DNA of 64,000 bases from UBA668 sp041394605 (GCA_041394605.1 JAWKHX010000004.1:372001-436000), one strand, 5' to 3'; positions 27,849-36,659 are shown, numbered from the stretch's first letter. The notes: a model not told the origin generated them from the letters alone. Numbers and translations are program-made.

Positions 27849-28724
27849 ATGGGCAGTCTTGACGGTCGCGTCGCCATCATCACCGGAGCAGGCCGTGGCA
27901 TCGGCCGCGAGCACGCCCTGTTCTTCGCCGCCGAAGGTGCCAAGGTCGTGGTCAACGACCTTGGTGGCGCCAACGACGGCACCGGCAGCGACCTCACCCC
28001 TGCCCAGCAGGTGGTGCAGGAGATCCAGGCGATGGGCGGTGAAGCGGTCGTGAACGGCGACAACGTCGCCGACTGGCAGGGCGCCCAGCGGATGATCAAC
28101 CAAGCCGTCGAGACGTTCGGCGACCTGGACATCCTGGTCAACAACGCCGGCATCCTGCGCGACCGCGTGCTGGTCAACATGACCGAGGAGGAATGGGACG
28201 CCGTCATCGCCGTGCACCTGAAGGGCCACTTCGCCCCGAGCCGTTGGGCCGCCGCCTACTGGCGCGAGCAGCACAAGGCGGGCGTCACCAAGCCGCGCAA
28301 CATCGTGCACACCAGCTCCACGTCCGGCTTGTTCGCCAACCCCGGCCAGGCCAACTACGGCGCAGCGAAGACCGGCATTGCCACGTTCAGCCAGATCATC
28401 GCCAAGGAACTGGCCCGCTACAACGTGAAGAGCAACACCATCGCCCCCGGCGCCCGCACCCGGCTGACCCTCGCCACGCCCGGCCTGGAGGACATCATGA
28501 AGCCCCGCGAGGGCGCCTTCGACCCGTGGGACCCCGCCAACATCTCCCCGCTCGTCGCCTACCTCGCATCCGAGGCGTGCGCCTTCACCGGCGAGACCTT
28601 CTTGGTGCAGGGTGGCAACGTCACCATGGTGGAGAGCTGGAAGCGCGGCGCCGCCGTGGACCGCGACTCGAAGTGGACGGTGGCCGACCTCACCGCAGCG
28701 TTGGCGCCGCTCGCGCCCCAGTGA
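27849..28724 (+). CDS. SDR family oxidoreductase, 17-beta-HSD4/(3R)-hydroxyacyl-CoA dehydrogenase type
   Basis: A 291-aa short-chain dehydrogenase. The NAD site is TGAGRGIG (residues 12-19), followed by VVVNDLGGANDGTG, which is characteristic of the peroxisomal multifunctional enzyme type 2 subfamily acting on (3R)-hydroxyacyl-CoA. NNAG, the catalytic Ser (HTSSTSG) and Tyr-x3-Lys (YGAAK) are intact. AAGGAGG (27832-27838) lies about 10 nt before the ATG and fixes the start. Beta-oxidation of fatty acids or steroid side chains is likely; an SCP2 lipid-binding protein is encoded 1.5 kb away, which fits. Confidence 0.88.
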   Translation: MGSLDGRVAIITGAGRGIGREHALFFAAEGAKVVVNDLGGANDGTGSDLTPAQQVVQEIQAMGGEAVVNGDNVADWQGAQRMINQAVETFGDLDILVNNAGILRDRVLVNMTEEEWDAVIAVHLKGHFAPSRWAAAYWREQHKAGVTKPRNIVHTSSTSGLFANPGQANYGAAKTGIATFSQIIAKELARYNVKSNTIAPGARTRLTLATPGLEDIMKPREGAFDPWDPANISPLVAYLASEACAFTGETFLVQGGNVTMVESWKRGAAVDRDSKWTVADLTAALAPLAPQ

Positions 28725-28731
28725 CCGGGCG

Positions 28732-30216
28732 GTGACTTCCCGCCGCGACAACGTCCAGCCCGGGCACGACCCCACCATCCCGATCCTCTCGGGCGGGGTC
28801 GATGAACTGGGTGTCGTCCCGTGGCCGATCGTGCTGCGGCGGCGGATCCATGCACGTGTTCCGCTGGACTACCGCTGGGCCGTCGTCTGGGTGGTGCTCT
28901 CCGGCCTGTTCGCCGTCGGGTTCACCATCACCCTGCTGGTGGTCACGCTGGAGAGCATCGCCACCGAGCTGCACTCGGACGTCGGCGTGCTCAACTGGGC
29001 CATCGTCGGCCCGATGCTGGCCTTCGGTGTGGTCGGCCCGGCGTTCGGCAAGGCCGGTGACCTGTGGGGTCACAAGCGGATCTTCCTCGGCGGCCTGGGG
29101 TTCGCGGCGCTCTTCGCCGTCGCGTCCGCGCTGGCCTGGAATGCAGCCAGCCTGATCATGTTCCGCACCCTGTCGGCCACGGCCGGCTCGGCCTGCGGCC
29201 CGTCGGCGATGGCCTACATCAACCGCCTGTTCGGCCCAGGCGAGCGGGTCCGCCCGCTGTCCGTCTGGAGCTTCGTCACGGCCGGTGGCCCGGTGGTGGG
29301 CGTGGTTGCGGGTGCGCCGCTGGTGGACTCCATCGGCTGGAGGGCGATCTTCTGGGTGCAGGCGCCGATGTGCCTGGTCGGGTTCGTCATCGCCCTGTGG
29401 CTGCTGCCCCCGACCGACCGGGTGTCCGGGGTGAAGTTCGACGTCCGCGGCTCGGCGACGCTCGGTGTCGGCGCCGTGTCGTTGCTGGCCGCGATCAGCC
29501 AGGGCCGGGCGTGGGGTTGGACGTCGCCGGCCACCATCGGTTGCCTGGTCCTGTCGGCCGTGGCGCTGTGGGCCTTCGTGCGGGTGGAGCAGCGAGCCTC
29601 GGCGCCGCTGGTGATGCTCCAGTGGTTCCGCACCCGCAATGTGGTGTTCCCGGTGCTCAGCCAGGCGCTCACCAACTTCGCCTACATGGGTGGGTTCGTG
29701 CTGGTGCCCCAGGTGCTCGGCGAGCGCGGGCTGGGCCTGGAGAAGGGCACGGTGGGCCTGCTGGTGATCGCCCGCCCACTGGCCTTCTCGATCATCGCCC
29801 CACTCGCTGCGCTGGCCACCGTGCGGCTGGGCGAGCGGGTGGCCGGCGTGGTGGGCGCGCTCGGGGTGGTGACGTCGATGGTGCTGTGGTCGCGGGTGGA
29901 TATGGGCAGCCCGTACCCGTTCATCATCACGGCGTCGGCGTTCTCCGGCATCGGCCTGGGCATTGCCTCGCCGGCGCTGACCTCGCTGATGTCGGGCGCG
30001 GTCGACGAGAAGGACATGGGTGTGGCCGGCGCGATGCAGCAGCTCACCACCCAGTTGGGGGCGGTGCTGGGGTCGGCGGTGCTGGTGACGGTCAGCGTGT
30101 CGGCGGGGCAGGGCAACCTGGCCCCGTTCCACACCGCCTTCATCGTGGGTGCCGGAGTGGCACTGCTGGGTGCAGTGGCCTCCACGCAGGTGAGGTCCAC
30201 GCCGCGCCCGGAGTGA
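28732..30216 (+). CDS. MFS drug-resistance-type exporter (DHA2/EmrB-QacA family)
   Basis: A 494-aa protein with about fourteen membrane segments after a 45-residue N-terminal cytosolic region. LNWAIVGPMLAFGVVGPAFGKAGDLWGHKRIFLGG contains the family's motif A-like loop (GDLWGHKR), and TAGGPVVGVVAGAPLVDSIGWRAIFWVQ is the motif C region of 14-helix exporters. GTG 28732 follows the SDR stop by 7 bp, so the two may be co-transcribed. Substrate unknown. Confidence 0.87.
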   Translation: MTSRRDNVQPGHDPTIPILSGGVDELGVVPWPIVLRRRIHARVPLDYRWAVVWVVLSGLFAVGFTITLLVVTLESIATELHSDVGVLNWAIVGPMLAFGVVGPAFGKAGDLWGHKRIFLGGLGFAALFAVASALAWNAASLIMFRTLSATAGSACGPSAMAYINRLFGPGERVRPLSVWSFVTAGGPVVGVVAGAPLVDSIGWRAIFWVQAPMCLVGFVIALWLLPPTDRVSGVKFDVRGSATLGVGAVSLLAAISQGRAWGWTSPATIGCLVLSAVALWAFVRVEQRASAPLVMLQWFRTRNVVFPVLSQALTNFAYMGGFVLVPQVLGERGLGLEKGTVGLLVIARPLAFSIIAPLAALATVRLGERVAGVVGALGVVTSMVLWSRVDMGSPYPFIITASAFSGIGLGIASPALTSLMSGAVDEKDMGVAGAMQQLTTQLGAVLGSAVLVTVSVSAGQGNLAPFHTAFIVGAGVALLGAVASTQVRSTPRPE

Positions 30217-30232
30217 GCGCGGCGCGGCCGGA

Positions 30233-30640
30233 TCAGGCCGTGATGTCCTTGATCTCGGTGGCGATCTGCTTGGCGATGTCGTCCTGCGGCATGGCCGTCT
30301 GCATGGCCATCATCTTCATCATGTCGCCCTGGACCTTGATCTTCCCCGACATGAAGGCCTGCATGCCCGCGGCCTGGTCCTGCAGCACGAAGATGGCCCG
30401 CGCGGTCTCCCAGTCCGTGGTCAGCGTGAGGTCGGGGGTCTCCAGTTCGCCGAGTTCCATCACCACATCGCCCGACGAGGTGTCCAGGTAGCTCTTCACC
30501 GTGCCGTCGCCGAACGGCACGTCGGTGATCACCTGGTTCATGCGGATGACCGTGGTGACCTTCGAGGCCTGGTCGGCGTACTTGGCGCGGATGTCCTTGG
30601 CGGCGCTCATCCACTCGTCGGAGAGGAACTGGTAGGTCAT
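30233..30640 (-). CDS. SCP2 sterol-binding domain protein
   Basis: A 135-aa stand-alone SCP2 domain. DVVMELGELETPDLTLTTDWETARAIF and MQAFMSGKIKVQGDMMKMM are the hallmark strands and helix that line the lipid tunnel. The ATG is preceded by CAAGGAG (about 7 nt away), a good ribosome binding site. SCP2 proteins carry fatty acyl-CoA or sterols and often accompany beta-oxidation enzymes such as the nearby SDR. It is convergent with the MFS gene with a 16-bp gap. Confidence 0.88.
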   Translation of the reverse strand: MTYQFLSDEWMSAAKDIRAKYADQASKVTTVIRMNQVITDVPFGDGTVKSYLDTSSGDVVMELGELETPDLTLTTDWETARAIFVLQDQAAGMQAFMSGKIKVQGDMMKMMAMQTAMPQDDIAKQIATEIKDITA

Positions 30641-30697
30641 GTCGGCTCCTTGATCGGGATCGTCACCGGTGGCCGGGACGCTGTGACGGACGGCAAC

Positions 30698-31840
30698 TTA
30701 GTCGCCCGCGGCGGCATGGTGATAGGCGAGCCGCACAGCCAGCGCCTGGCGGATCTCCGGGCCGGCGTCGCGGGCGAACTCCTCCCGGTACGTCGCATCC
30801 GTGCCGAGCACGACCGTGAAGTACATGCCGCTGAACGCGGCCAGGAACCCGGCCACCCGCAGCAGCGGTTCGGTGATCACGAGCGTGCGCCCGCCGACCC
30901 GCCAGTGGGTCAGCACGTGCACGTCCTGGGTGGCCGTCCAGAAGGCGGTGGTGGCCTCGGGTATGGCCAGCAGGCCGAACACCACGAAGAACACGAACAG
31001 CGTGAGTGCCACGATCGTGACCAGGATGGCCTGGCTGAAGACACTGACCAGGCCGAGGTTCAGCCGCTGGCGGGGGCTGAGCGGGATCTCCATCGGGTCG
31101 CCGTGGGCGGGCAGGCCGATGTCCTCGGCGGGCGTGCCGGCCACCAGGCGGGTGACCTCGGCCCAGTCGTCGAAGTCGTTCACCACCCGGATCGCCGCCG
31201 GCACCCGCGACAGCATGAAGGCGGTGCCGAGCACGAAGAACAGCGCCAGCACCACCAGGTAGACAGGGCCGTCCAGCGTGCCGGCCACCTGCCAGACCTC
31301 GGCGTTGATGAACAGGAACGTGGTGAACAGCAGCAGCAGCGGCAGGGCGCGGGCCATCATCCGCCCCACCGGCCCCACCTGGCGGAACGTCTGCGAGGCC
31401 GCCCAACCGGTGATCGGGATCAGCCCGTAGCTGGTGACCACATAGATCACCGCCAGCACCGCTGCCCCCTCCACCACGGCCTGCACGGCGTCGCCCCATT
31501 GGGCGAACACCAGCGACGGCAGGGCCGGGCCCAGCAGGAACACGGCCAACTCGGGCCAGCCGAGCGCCCGCGGGCGGGCCAGCAGTGGCCGGCGGCGCAG
31601 CAGGTTGGTGAGGAACCAGGTGGCGAGGAGGATGGCCACCACCACAGCGGCGGCGGCCAGGTTGCGTTGCCACGTCCAGTGGGCGAGGTCCAGCCCGTTC
31701 AGCCCGCCGGCCACGTAGGCCACCACCAGCAGGGGCACGGCCCGGCTCCAGATGTCCCGCCCGGCGGCGTACGGCTCGATGAAGTGGGGCACGCCGCGGC
31801 GGATGAACCACCGTTCCAGATCGCTGCGCCGTGTGGCCAC
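30698..31840 (-). CDS. multi-pass membrane protein of unknown function
   Basis: A 380-aa protein with about eight hydrophobic segments. It opens with VATRRSDLERWFIRRGVPHFI, a cytosolic stretch that ends in a membrane helix at RAVPLLVVAYVAGG. The middle contains a soluble loop (RVVNDFDDWAEVTRLVAG, then LPAHGDPMEIPLSPRQRLN). GTG 31840 is chosen because a -10-like TACACT (31847-31852) lies 6 nt upstream, suggesting a leaderless mRNA; further in-frame starts upstream are possible. It is divergent from serA. I do not recognise the family. Confidence 0.75.
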   Translation of the reverse strand: MATRRSDLERWFIRRGVPHFIEPYAAGRDIWSRAVPLLVVAYVAGGLNGLDLAHWTWQRNLAAAAVVVAILLATWFLTNLLRRRPLLARPRALGWPELAVFLLGPALPSLVFAQWGDAVQAVVEGAAVLAVIYVVTSYGLIPITGWAASQTFRQVGPVGRMMARALPLLLLFTTFLFINAEVWQVAGTLDGPVYLVVLALFFVLGTAFMLSRVPAAIRVVNDFDDWAEVTRLVAGTPAEDIGLPAHGDPMEIPLSPRQRLNLGLVSVFSQAILVTIVALTLFVFFVVFGLLAIPEATTAFWTATQDVHVLTHWRVGGRTLVITEPLLRVAGFLAAFSGMYFTVVLGTDATYREEFARDAGPEIRQALAVRLAYHHAAAGD

Positions 31841-31923
31841 CGCCGGAGTGTACGAAACAGGGACGCCCCGCGGGTGAACAGATCGTTCAACCCTTTTCGT
31901 TTCCACCCCTCGCGCCGGTAACG

Positions 31924-33492
31924 ATGGTCCGGATGGCACGCATCCTGGTCACCGAAGAGATCGCCGAGGGCGGGCTGGATCGCCTCCGCGCCGCCGGCCA
32001 CGAGGTGCAGGTCGAACTCGACCTGTCCAAGCTCACGCAGGCACTGCAGGGCGCACATGCCTTGATCATCCGCTCCGCCACCCAGGTCACCGCCGAGGTG
32101 CTGGAGGCCGCGGACTCGTTGATGGTGGTCGGCCGGGCCGGCATCGGCCTGGACAATGTGGACGTGGAGGCCGCCACCAAGCGCGGCGTCATGGTGGTCA
32201 ACGCCCCGCAGAGCAACATCGTGTCGGCCGCCGAGCACACCATGGCGCTCATCCTCTCCCAGGCCCGCAACGTGCCCCAGGCCCACGCCGCGCTGGTGGC
32301 CGGCCGCTGGGAGCGCAGCAAGTGGGAGGGCGTGGAGCTGGCGGACAAGACGCTGGCCGTCATCGGCCTCGGCCGCATCGGCAAGCTGGTGGCCGACCGG
32401 GCGAAGGCGTTCGGGATGCGCCTGGTGGCCTACGACCCGTTCGTGTCGGCGGAGCGCGCTCGCCTGATGGGCGTGGAACTGCTGTCGCTGGACCAGGCGG
32501 TGGCCGAGGCGGACTTCCTCACGGTGCACCTGCCGAAGACCAAGGAGACCACCGGTCTCATCAACCGCGACCTGCTGTTGAAGGCCAAGCCGTCGCTGCG
32601 GGTCATCAACGTCGCCCGTGGCGGGATCGTGGACGAAGCCGCCCTGGCGGAGTGCATCCGCGACGGGATCATCGCCGGCGCGGCGGTGGACGTGTTCTCC
32701 ACCGAACCGTGCACCTCGTCGCCGCTGTTCGAGTTGCCCAGCGTGGTGGTCACCCCGCACCTCGGCGCCAGCACCCGCGAGGCGCAGGACAAGGCCGGCG
32801 ACACCATCGCCGACATGGTGCTGCTGGCCCTCGCGGGCGACTTCGTGCCGTTCGCCGTGAACGTGGATGCCGCCGAGGCCAACGAGACGCTGCGCCCGTT
32901 CCTGCCGCTGGCCGAGCGCCTGGGCCGCCTGTTCGCCTCGCTGGTGGGCGGCTCGCCCTCCACCTTCGAGGTCTGCACCGAGGGCGACATCGCCGGCTAC
33001 GACACCCGCATCCTCGCGCTGGCCGCGCTGAAGGGCTTCTTCGATGCCATCAGCGACGAGCAGGTCACGTACGTGAACGCGCCCCAACTGGCGAAGGACC
33101 ACGGCATCGACGTGCGCGAGACGAAGTCCGCCCAGTCGCCCGACTACGTCAACCTCATCACCATCACCGGCGGCGATCACTCCATCTCCGGCACGCTCGT
33201 CGGCCGCCACAGCGACCAGCGGATCACCTCGGTCGACGACCACAGCTTCGACGTGCCGCCGGCGGAGCAGATGCTGATGGTGAAGAACGACGACCGCCCC
33301 GGCGTCATCGGCACGGTCGGCACCCTGCTGGGCAACGCCGGCATCAACATCGCCGACATGGACGTGGGCCGGGCGGCCACGCCGGGCACCGCAGTGATGC
33401 TGATCGCCCCCACGGCGCCGCTGCCGGACCATGTGATGGCCACCCTGCAGGGCTCGCCCGGCATCATCAGCGCGGTCCAGCTCCGCGGCTGA
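31924..33492 (+). CDS. serA: D-3-phosphoglycerate dehydrogenase
   Basis: First enzyme of serine biosynthesis. The 522-aa protein has the substrate domain (LIIRSATQVTAEVLEAA, VGRAGIGLDNVDV), the NAD motif VIGLGRIGKLVADRA near residue 145, the catalytic VARGGIVDE and TPHLGASTREAQ histidine, an intervening ASB domain and a C-terminal ACT domain (MLMVKNDDRPGVIGTVGTLLG) for serine feedback, as in the mycobacterial long type. Start is ATG 31924 or 31933; the second gives MARILVTEEIAEGG, the more conserved opening. A palindrome spans its stop codon and that of convergent pyrF. Confidence 0.95.
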   Translation: MVRMARILVTEEIAEGGLDRLRAAGHEVQVELDLSKLTQALQGAHALIIRSATQVTAEVLEAADSLMVVGRAGIGLDNVDVEAATKRGVMVVNAPQSNIVSAAEHTMALILSQARNVPQAHAALVAGRWERSKWEGVELADKTLAVIGLGRIGKLVADRAKAFGMRLVAYDPFVSAERARLMGVELLSLDQAVAEADFLTVHLPKTKETTGLINRDLLLKAKPSLRVINVARGGIVDEAALAECIRDGIIAGAAVDVFSTEPCTSSPLFELPSVVVTPHLGASTREAQDKAGDTIADMVLLALAGDFVPFAVNVDAAEANETLRPFLPLAERLGRLFASLVGGSPSTFEVCTEGDIAGYDTRILALAALKGFFDAISDEQVTYVNAPQLAKDHGIDVRETKSAQSPDYVNLITITGGDHSISGTLVGRHSDQRITSVDDHSFDVPPAEQMLMVKNDDRPGVIGTVGTLLGNAGINIADMDVGRAATPGTAVMLIAPTAPLPDHVMATLQGSPGIISAVQLRG

Positions 33493-33508
33493 GCCGGGCC
33501 GGCTCAGC
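33488..33508. terminator. palindrome across both stop codons of convergent serA and pyrF
   Basis: GCTGAGCCGG, a central G, then CCGGCTCAGC form a perfect 10-bp inverted repeat. It contains the serA TGA (33490-33492) and the pyrF stop (33504-33506, TCA on this strand). The two genes are only 11 bp apart, so this hairpin could end transcription in both directions. There is no T tract, which is common for actinobacterial terminators. Confidence 0.65.
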
Positions 33509-34313
33509 GCGGGGCGCGGGCGCGCAGCGCGTCGCGGGTGCGGGCCGCTTCGGCCCTGGCTGCGTCGGCGAAGTCGGCGCCCGCGGACGCGTAGAGGATG
33601 GCCCGCGAGGAGTTCACCACCATGCCGAAGCCGTCGGCAGTGGCGCCTGCGTCCACGATGGCCTCGATGTCGCCGCCCTGGGCGCCCACGCCGGGCACCA
33701 GCAGGGGCAGGTCGCCCACCACGTCGCGCACCTCGCGCAGTTCGTCGGGGTAGGTGGCGCCCACCACCAGGCCGCAGTCGCCGATCTCGTTCCACTCGGT
33801 GGCCACCCGGCGGGCCACGTGCAGGTACAGCGGCTCGCCGTCCACCCGCAGGTTCTGGAAGTCGCCGCTGCCCGGGTTGCTGGTGCGGCACAGCACGAAC
33901 ACCGCGCCGTCGGGGTGGTGCAGGTAGGGCTCCACGGTGTCCGTGCCCATGTACGGGTTGACGGTCACCACCTGGGCGCCATAGCGGTCGAACGCCTCCT
34001 TGGCGTACTGCTCGGCGGTGCTGCCGATGTCGCCACGCTTGGCGTCCAGCACGAGGAGGACGTGCGGGTACTCGCTGCGGATGTAGGCGCACAGGCGCTC
34101 GAGGTCCGCCTCGGCGGCGACGGCGGAGAAGTAGGCGATCTGCGGCTTGAACGCGCACACCAGATCGGCGGTGGCGTCCACGATGGCCCGGCAGAACTCG
34201 AACACGGAGCCGTGCACCACGGCGGGGAAGCGGGCGGGGTCGGGGTCCAGCCCGGCGCAGAGCATGGAGCCGGAGCGTGTCCACGCGTCGCGCAGCGGTT
34301 GGTGCAGGGCCAT
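33504..34313 (-). CDS. pyrF: orotidine 5'-phosphate decarboxylase (type 2)
   Basis: Last step of UMP synthesis. The 269-aa length and the motif LLVLDAKRGDIGSTAEQYAKE (Asp-x-Lys-x2-Asp, near residue 90-110) mark the long mycobacterial-type PyrF. CAGLDPDPARFP near residue 19 and PGVGAQGGD near 215 (phosphate loop) are also conserved. The ATG at 34313 is separated from the D-aminoacylase ATG by 24 bp, with -10-like TAAACT 8 nt upstream, implying a leaderless transcript from a shared divergent promoter. Confidence 0.95.
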   Translation of the reverse strand: MALHQPLRDAWTRSGSMLCAGLDPDPARFPAVVHGSVFEFCRAIVDATADLVCAFKPQIAYFSAVAAEADLERLCAYIRSEYPHVLLVLDAKRGDIGSTAEQYAKEAFDRYGAQVVTVNPYMGTDTVEPYLHHPDGAVFVLCRTSNPGSGDFQNLRVDGEPLYLHVARRVATEWNEIGDCGLVVGATYPDELREVRDVVGDLPLLVPGVGAQGGDIEAIVDAGATADGFGMVVNSSRAILYASAGADFADAARAEAARTRDALRARAPR

Positions 34314-34337
34314 CGGCCGGCAGTTTACGCTGGCCCG
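34314..34337. promoter_or_regulatory. 24-bp divergent spacer with overlapping -10 hexamers
   Basis: AGTTTA at 34322-34327 reads TAAACT toward pyrF, and TACGCT at 34326-34331 reads toward the D-aminoacylase gene; they share the central TA. Each hexamer is 6-8 nt from its start codon, so both mRNAs would be leaderless and the same duplex opening could serve both strands. Confidence 0.65.
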
Positions 34338-35807
34338 ATGGCTGCTGGCGCGGAGTACGACCTGGTGATCCGAGGGGCGGACGTGGCGGGCGGCCTCGGC
34401 CGGCCCCTGCTGACCGCCGACGTGGCGGTGCGCGGCGACCGCATCGTGGCCGTGGGCCAGGTGGACGGCCGCGGCGGCGTGGAGGTGGACGGCAACGGCA
34501 AGGTGGTGGCCCCCGGGTTCATCGACGTGCACACCCACGACGACTGGGCGGTGCTGTCCGAGCCGGATCACGCCTGCAAGATCCTCCAGGGGTGCACCAC
34601 CATCGTGGTTGGCAACTGTGGCACCAGCGTGGCCCCGGGCGGCGAGCGCATGGTCGCCGGTGGCGGCGGGTTCTCGACGATCGGCGGGTATCTGGACCAC
34701 TTGGCGGCGAACCCGGCCTCGGTCAATACGGCGGCGCTGGTGGGCCACGGGTCGGTGCGCACGGCCGTCATCGGGCTGCGCGACAACCGTCCGGCCACGG
34801 CGGCGGAACTGGCGGCGATGCGCGGCCATGTGGAGCAGGCGATGGCCGACGGCGCGGTCGGTCTGTCCACCGGCCTCATCTACGAACCCGGCAAGTACGC
34901 GCCGGAGGCCGAGTTGCAGGAGATGGCCGAGGTGGCGGCCGCGGCCGGCGGCATCTACGCCACCCACATGCGCAACGAGGGTCGCGGCCTCTTGGACAGT
35001 GTGGCGGAGACGCTGCGGGTGGCCCAGCGCACGGGCGGGAAGGTGCAGATCTCCCACCACAAGGCGTCCGGCCGCGGCGCCTGGGGGTTGGTCACCCAGT
35101 CGCTGGCGATGATCGACGCCGCCATCGAGGCCGGGGTGGACGTGATGGCCGACCAGTACCCGTACACCCGCGGCAGCACCCTGCTGGAGCAGGTGGTGCG
35201 CAACGGCGGCCTGGACGGCACCAGCGAGGAGGAAGACCTCACGCCCGCGCAGGTGCTGGTCGGCGCCGCCCCGCATCACCCGGAGTGGGAGGGGCTGACG
35301 CTGGCCGAACTGGGCGCACAGTGGGGCTGCACGGGCCGTGAGGCCGCCGACCGGGTGCTGGACGGTGAGGGTCGCGCCTGCATGGTGATCCTGGACACGA
35401 TGACCGAGGCCGACGTGGAGACCGTGATGGCCCACCCGTCCACCATCATCGGCAGCGACGGCATCCCCCTCGGCGGCAAGCCGCACCCACGCCTGCACCA
35501 CACGTTCCCGCGGGTGCTCGGCCACTATGTCCGCGAGCGTGGCGTGCTGGACCTGCCCGATGCCATCGCCCGGATGACCGGTCGCTCGGCGCTGCGGTTC
35601 GGCCTGGTCGACCGCGGCGTCATCCGTGAGGGAGCGTTCGCCGACCTGGTGTTGTTCGATCCCACTGCGGTCGCGGACACGGGCACGTTCGCCGACCCCA
35701 CCACGGTGCCGGCCGGCATCGAGAAGGTGTGGGTCAACGGGGTGTGCGTGGCTGCCGACGGCGTGCACACGGGTGCCCGCCCCGGCAGGCCGCTGCGCCG
35801 CGGCTGA
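34338..35807 (+). CDS. N-acyl-D-amino-acid deacylase (D-aminoacylase family amidohydrolase)
   Basis: A 489-aa amidohydrolase. The metal site HTHDDW is near residue 66, with PGFIDVH in front; GNCGTSVAP, GAVGLSTGLIYEPG, ATHMRNEG, QISHHKASG and the late SDGIPLGGKPHPRLHHTFPR block are all typical of D-aminoacylases (YtcJ/Dan subfamily 3). It would release D-amino acids from N-acyl or N-carbamoyl-type substrates; dihydroorotase/hydantoinase is less likely given the PHPR block. The ATG at 34338 has TACGCT 6 nt upstream. Divergent from pyrF. Confidence 0.9.
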   Translation: MAAGAEYDLVIRGADVAGGLGRPLLTADVAVRGDRIVAVGQVDGRGGVEVDGNGKVVAPGFIDVHTHDDWAVLSEPDHACKILQGCTTIVVGNCGTSVAPGGERMVAGGGGFSTIGGYLDHLAANPASVNTAALVGHGSVRTAVIGLRDNRPATAAELAAMRGHVEQAMADGAVGLSTGLIYEPGKYAPEAELQEMAEVAAAAGGIYATHMRNEGRGLLDSVAETLRVAQRTGGKVQISHHKASGRGAWGLVTQSLAMIDAAIEAGVDVMADQYPYTRGSTLLEQVVRNGGLDGTSEEEDLTPAQVLVGAAPHHPEWEGLTLAELGAQWGCTGREAADRVLDGEGRACMVILDTMTEADVETVMAHPSTIIGSDGIPLGGKPHPRLHHTFPRVLGHYVRERGVLDLPDAIARMTGRSALRFGLVDRGVIREGAFADLVLFDPTAVADTGTFADPTTVPAGIEKVWVNGVCVAADGVHTGARPGRPLRRG

Positions 35808-35825
35808 GGGGTGGCCGGCGCCGGT

Positions 35826-36401
35826 TCAGTGCTGGCAGTTCCAGACGCCGTTGTCCTCGAGCACCGGTTCCTTGCAGCCCGGCGGCACCGGCGGGATCGG
35901 CTTGCCCGGAGGCCAGTCCGACGGGATCTTGGCACCGGGCGGCAGCGTCGTCTGGGTGCTCGGTTCCGTGGTGGTGGTGGCCGGCGGCCTCGTGGTGGTG
36001 GGGGCAGCAGTGGTGGCCGGGCTGGTCGCCGGGCTGGTCGCCGGGCTGGTCGCCGGGCTGGTCGCCGGGCTGGTGGACGCCGGGGCGGGATTGGTGGGTG
36101 AGGTGGCCGGGCTGCCGGGGTTCGCCGCACCGCCGCTGGCGGGTGCAGCGCCCGGTGCGGCGGGTACCAGCGGATTGGTGATGGCGGTGGTGTCCGCTGG
36201 CGCCGTGGCGTCCACGGCGATGAGCGTCAGCGGCATCGTGGTGGTCTCGTCGAGCGCGACGCCGGAGGCAACCCCCTCGGGCAGCGACGGCAGGGTGGCG
36301 GCACTCTCGTCGGCCGGGCGCAAGGACCACCATGCGGCCGCGGCCATGCCGAGCGTCAGCGTGCTGACGAGGATCGTGAGGGCGACGAGTCGGCGAGCCA
36401 T
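35826..36401 (-). CDS. secreted or membrane-anchored protein with SPAT repeats
   Basis: A 191-aa protein with an N-terminal signal-anchor (residues 5-25, VALTILVSTLTLGMAAAAW), then a Thr/Pro/Ala/Ser-rich region including five tandem SPAT tetrapeptides, then a Thr tract (TTTRPPATTTTEPSTQTT) and a short C-terminal segment KIPSDWPPGKPIPPVPPGC ending in CQH with two cysteines that could form a disulfide. The low-complexity region suggests a cell-wall spacer, possibly O-mannosylated as in other actinobacteria. Function unknown. Confidence 0.7.
   Translation of the reverse strand: MARRLVALTILVSTLTLGMAAAAWWSLRPADESAATLPSLPEGVASGVALDETTTMPLTLIAVDATAPADTTAITNPLVPAAPGAAPASGGAANPGSPATSPTNPAPASTSPATSPATSPATSPATSPATTAAPTTTRPPATTTTEPSTQTTLPPGAKIPSDWPPGKPIPPVPPGCKEPVLEDNGVWNCQH
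36016..36075. repeat. 12-bp in-frame minisatellite, five copies
   Basis: The unit GCCGGGCTGGTC is repeated five times (last base of the final copy differs), encoding SPAT repeats on the reverse strand. Copy number is likely to vary by slippage. Confidence 0.92.
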
Positions 36402-36467
36402 CGCCGGACTATCGGCCTGGCTGCTCCCGCGCTCGATCCAAGATTCGTCAAAGTTTCCGCGCTGGGG

Positions 36468-36659
36468 TCACTCCGTGACGGAGATGGCCGCCGTGGGGCA
36501 CAGGTCCGCGGCGGTCCGCACCTTGTCGTGCAGTTCGGCGGGCGGCTCCTCCTGCAGCACATACAGGTAGCCGTCGCTGCGCACCTCGAACACCTCGGGG
36601 CAGACCTGCATGCAGGCGCCGGTGCTGGCGCACACGTCGTAGTCGACACTGACCTTCAT
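36468..36659 (-). CDS. ferredoxin of the P450-partner type (3Fe-4S/4Fe-4S)
   Basis: A 63-aa ferredoxin. The cluster-binding pattern is CASTGACMQVCPEVFE (C-x5-C-x3-C) near residue 10 and DLCPTAAI near 50. Short single-cluster ferredoxins of this kind carry electrons to cytochromes P450 in actinobacteria; here the extra cysteine in QVCPEVFE could supply a fourth ligand. GAGGGAG lies about 8 nt before the ATG at 36659, which fixes the start. No P450 or reductase is encoded nearby. Confidence 0.88.
   Translation of the reverse strand: MKVSVDYDVCASTGACMQVCPEVFEVRSDGYLYVLQEEPPAELHDKVRTAADLCPTAAISVTE

Noticed and set aside
36016..36075. Short tandem repeats as a possible CRISPR array
   Set aside because: Units are 12 bp with no spacers and are in frame with a surface protein.
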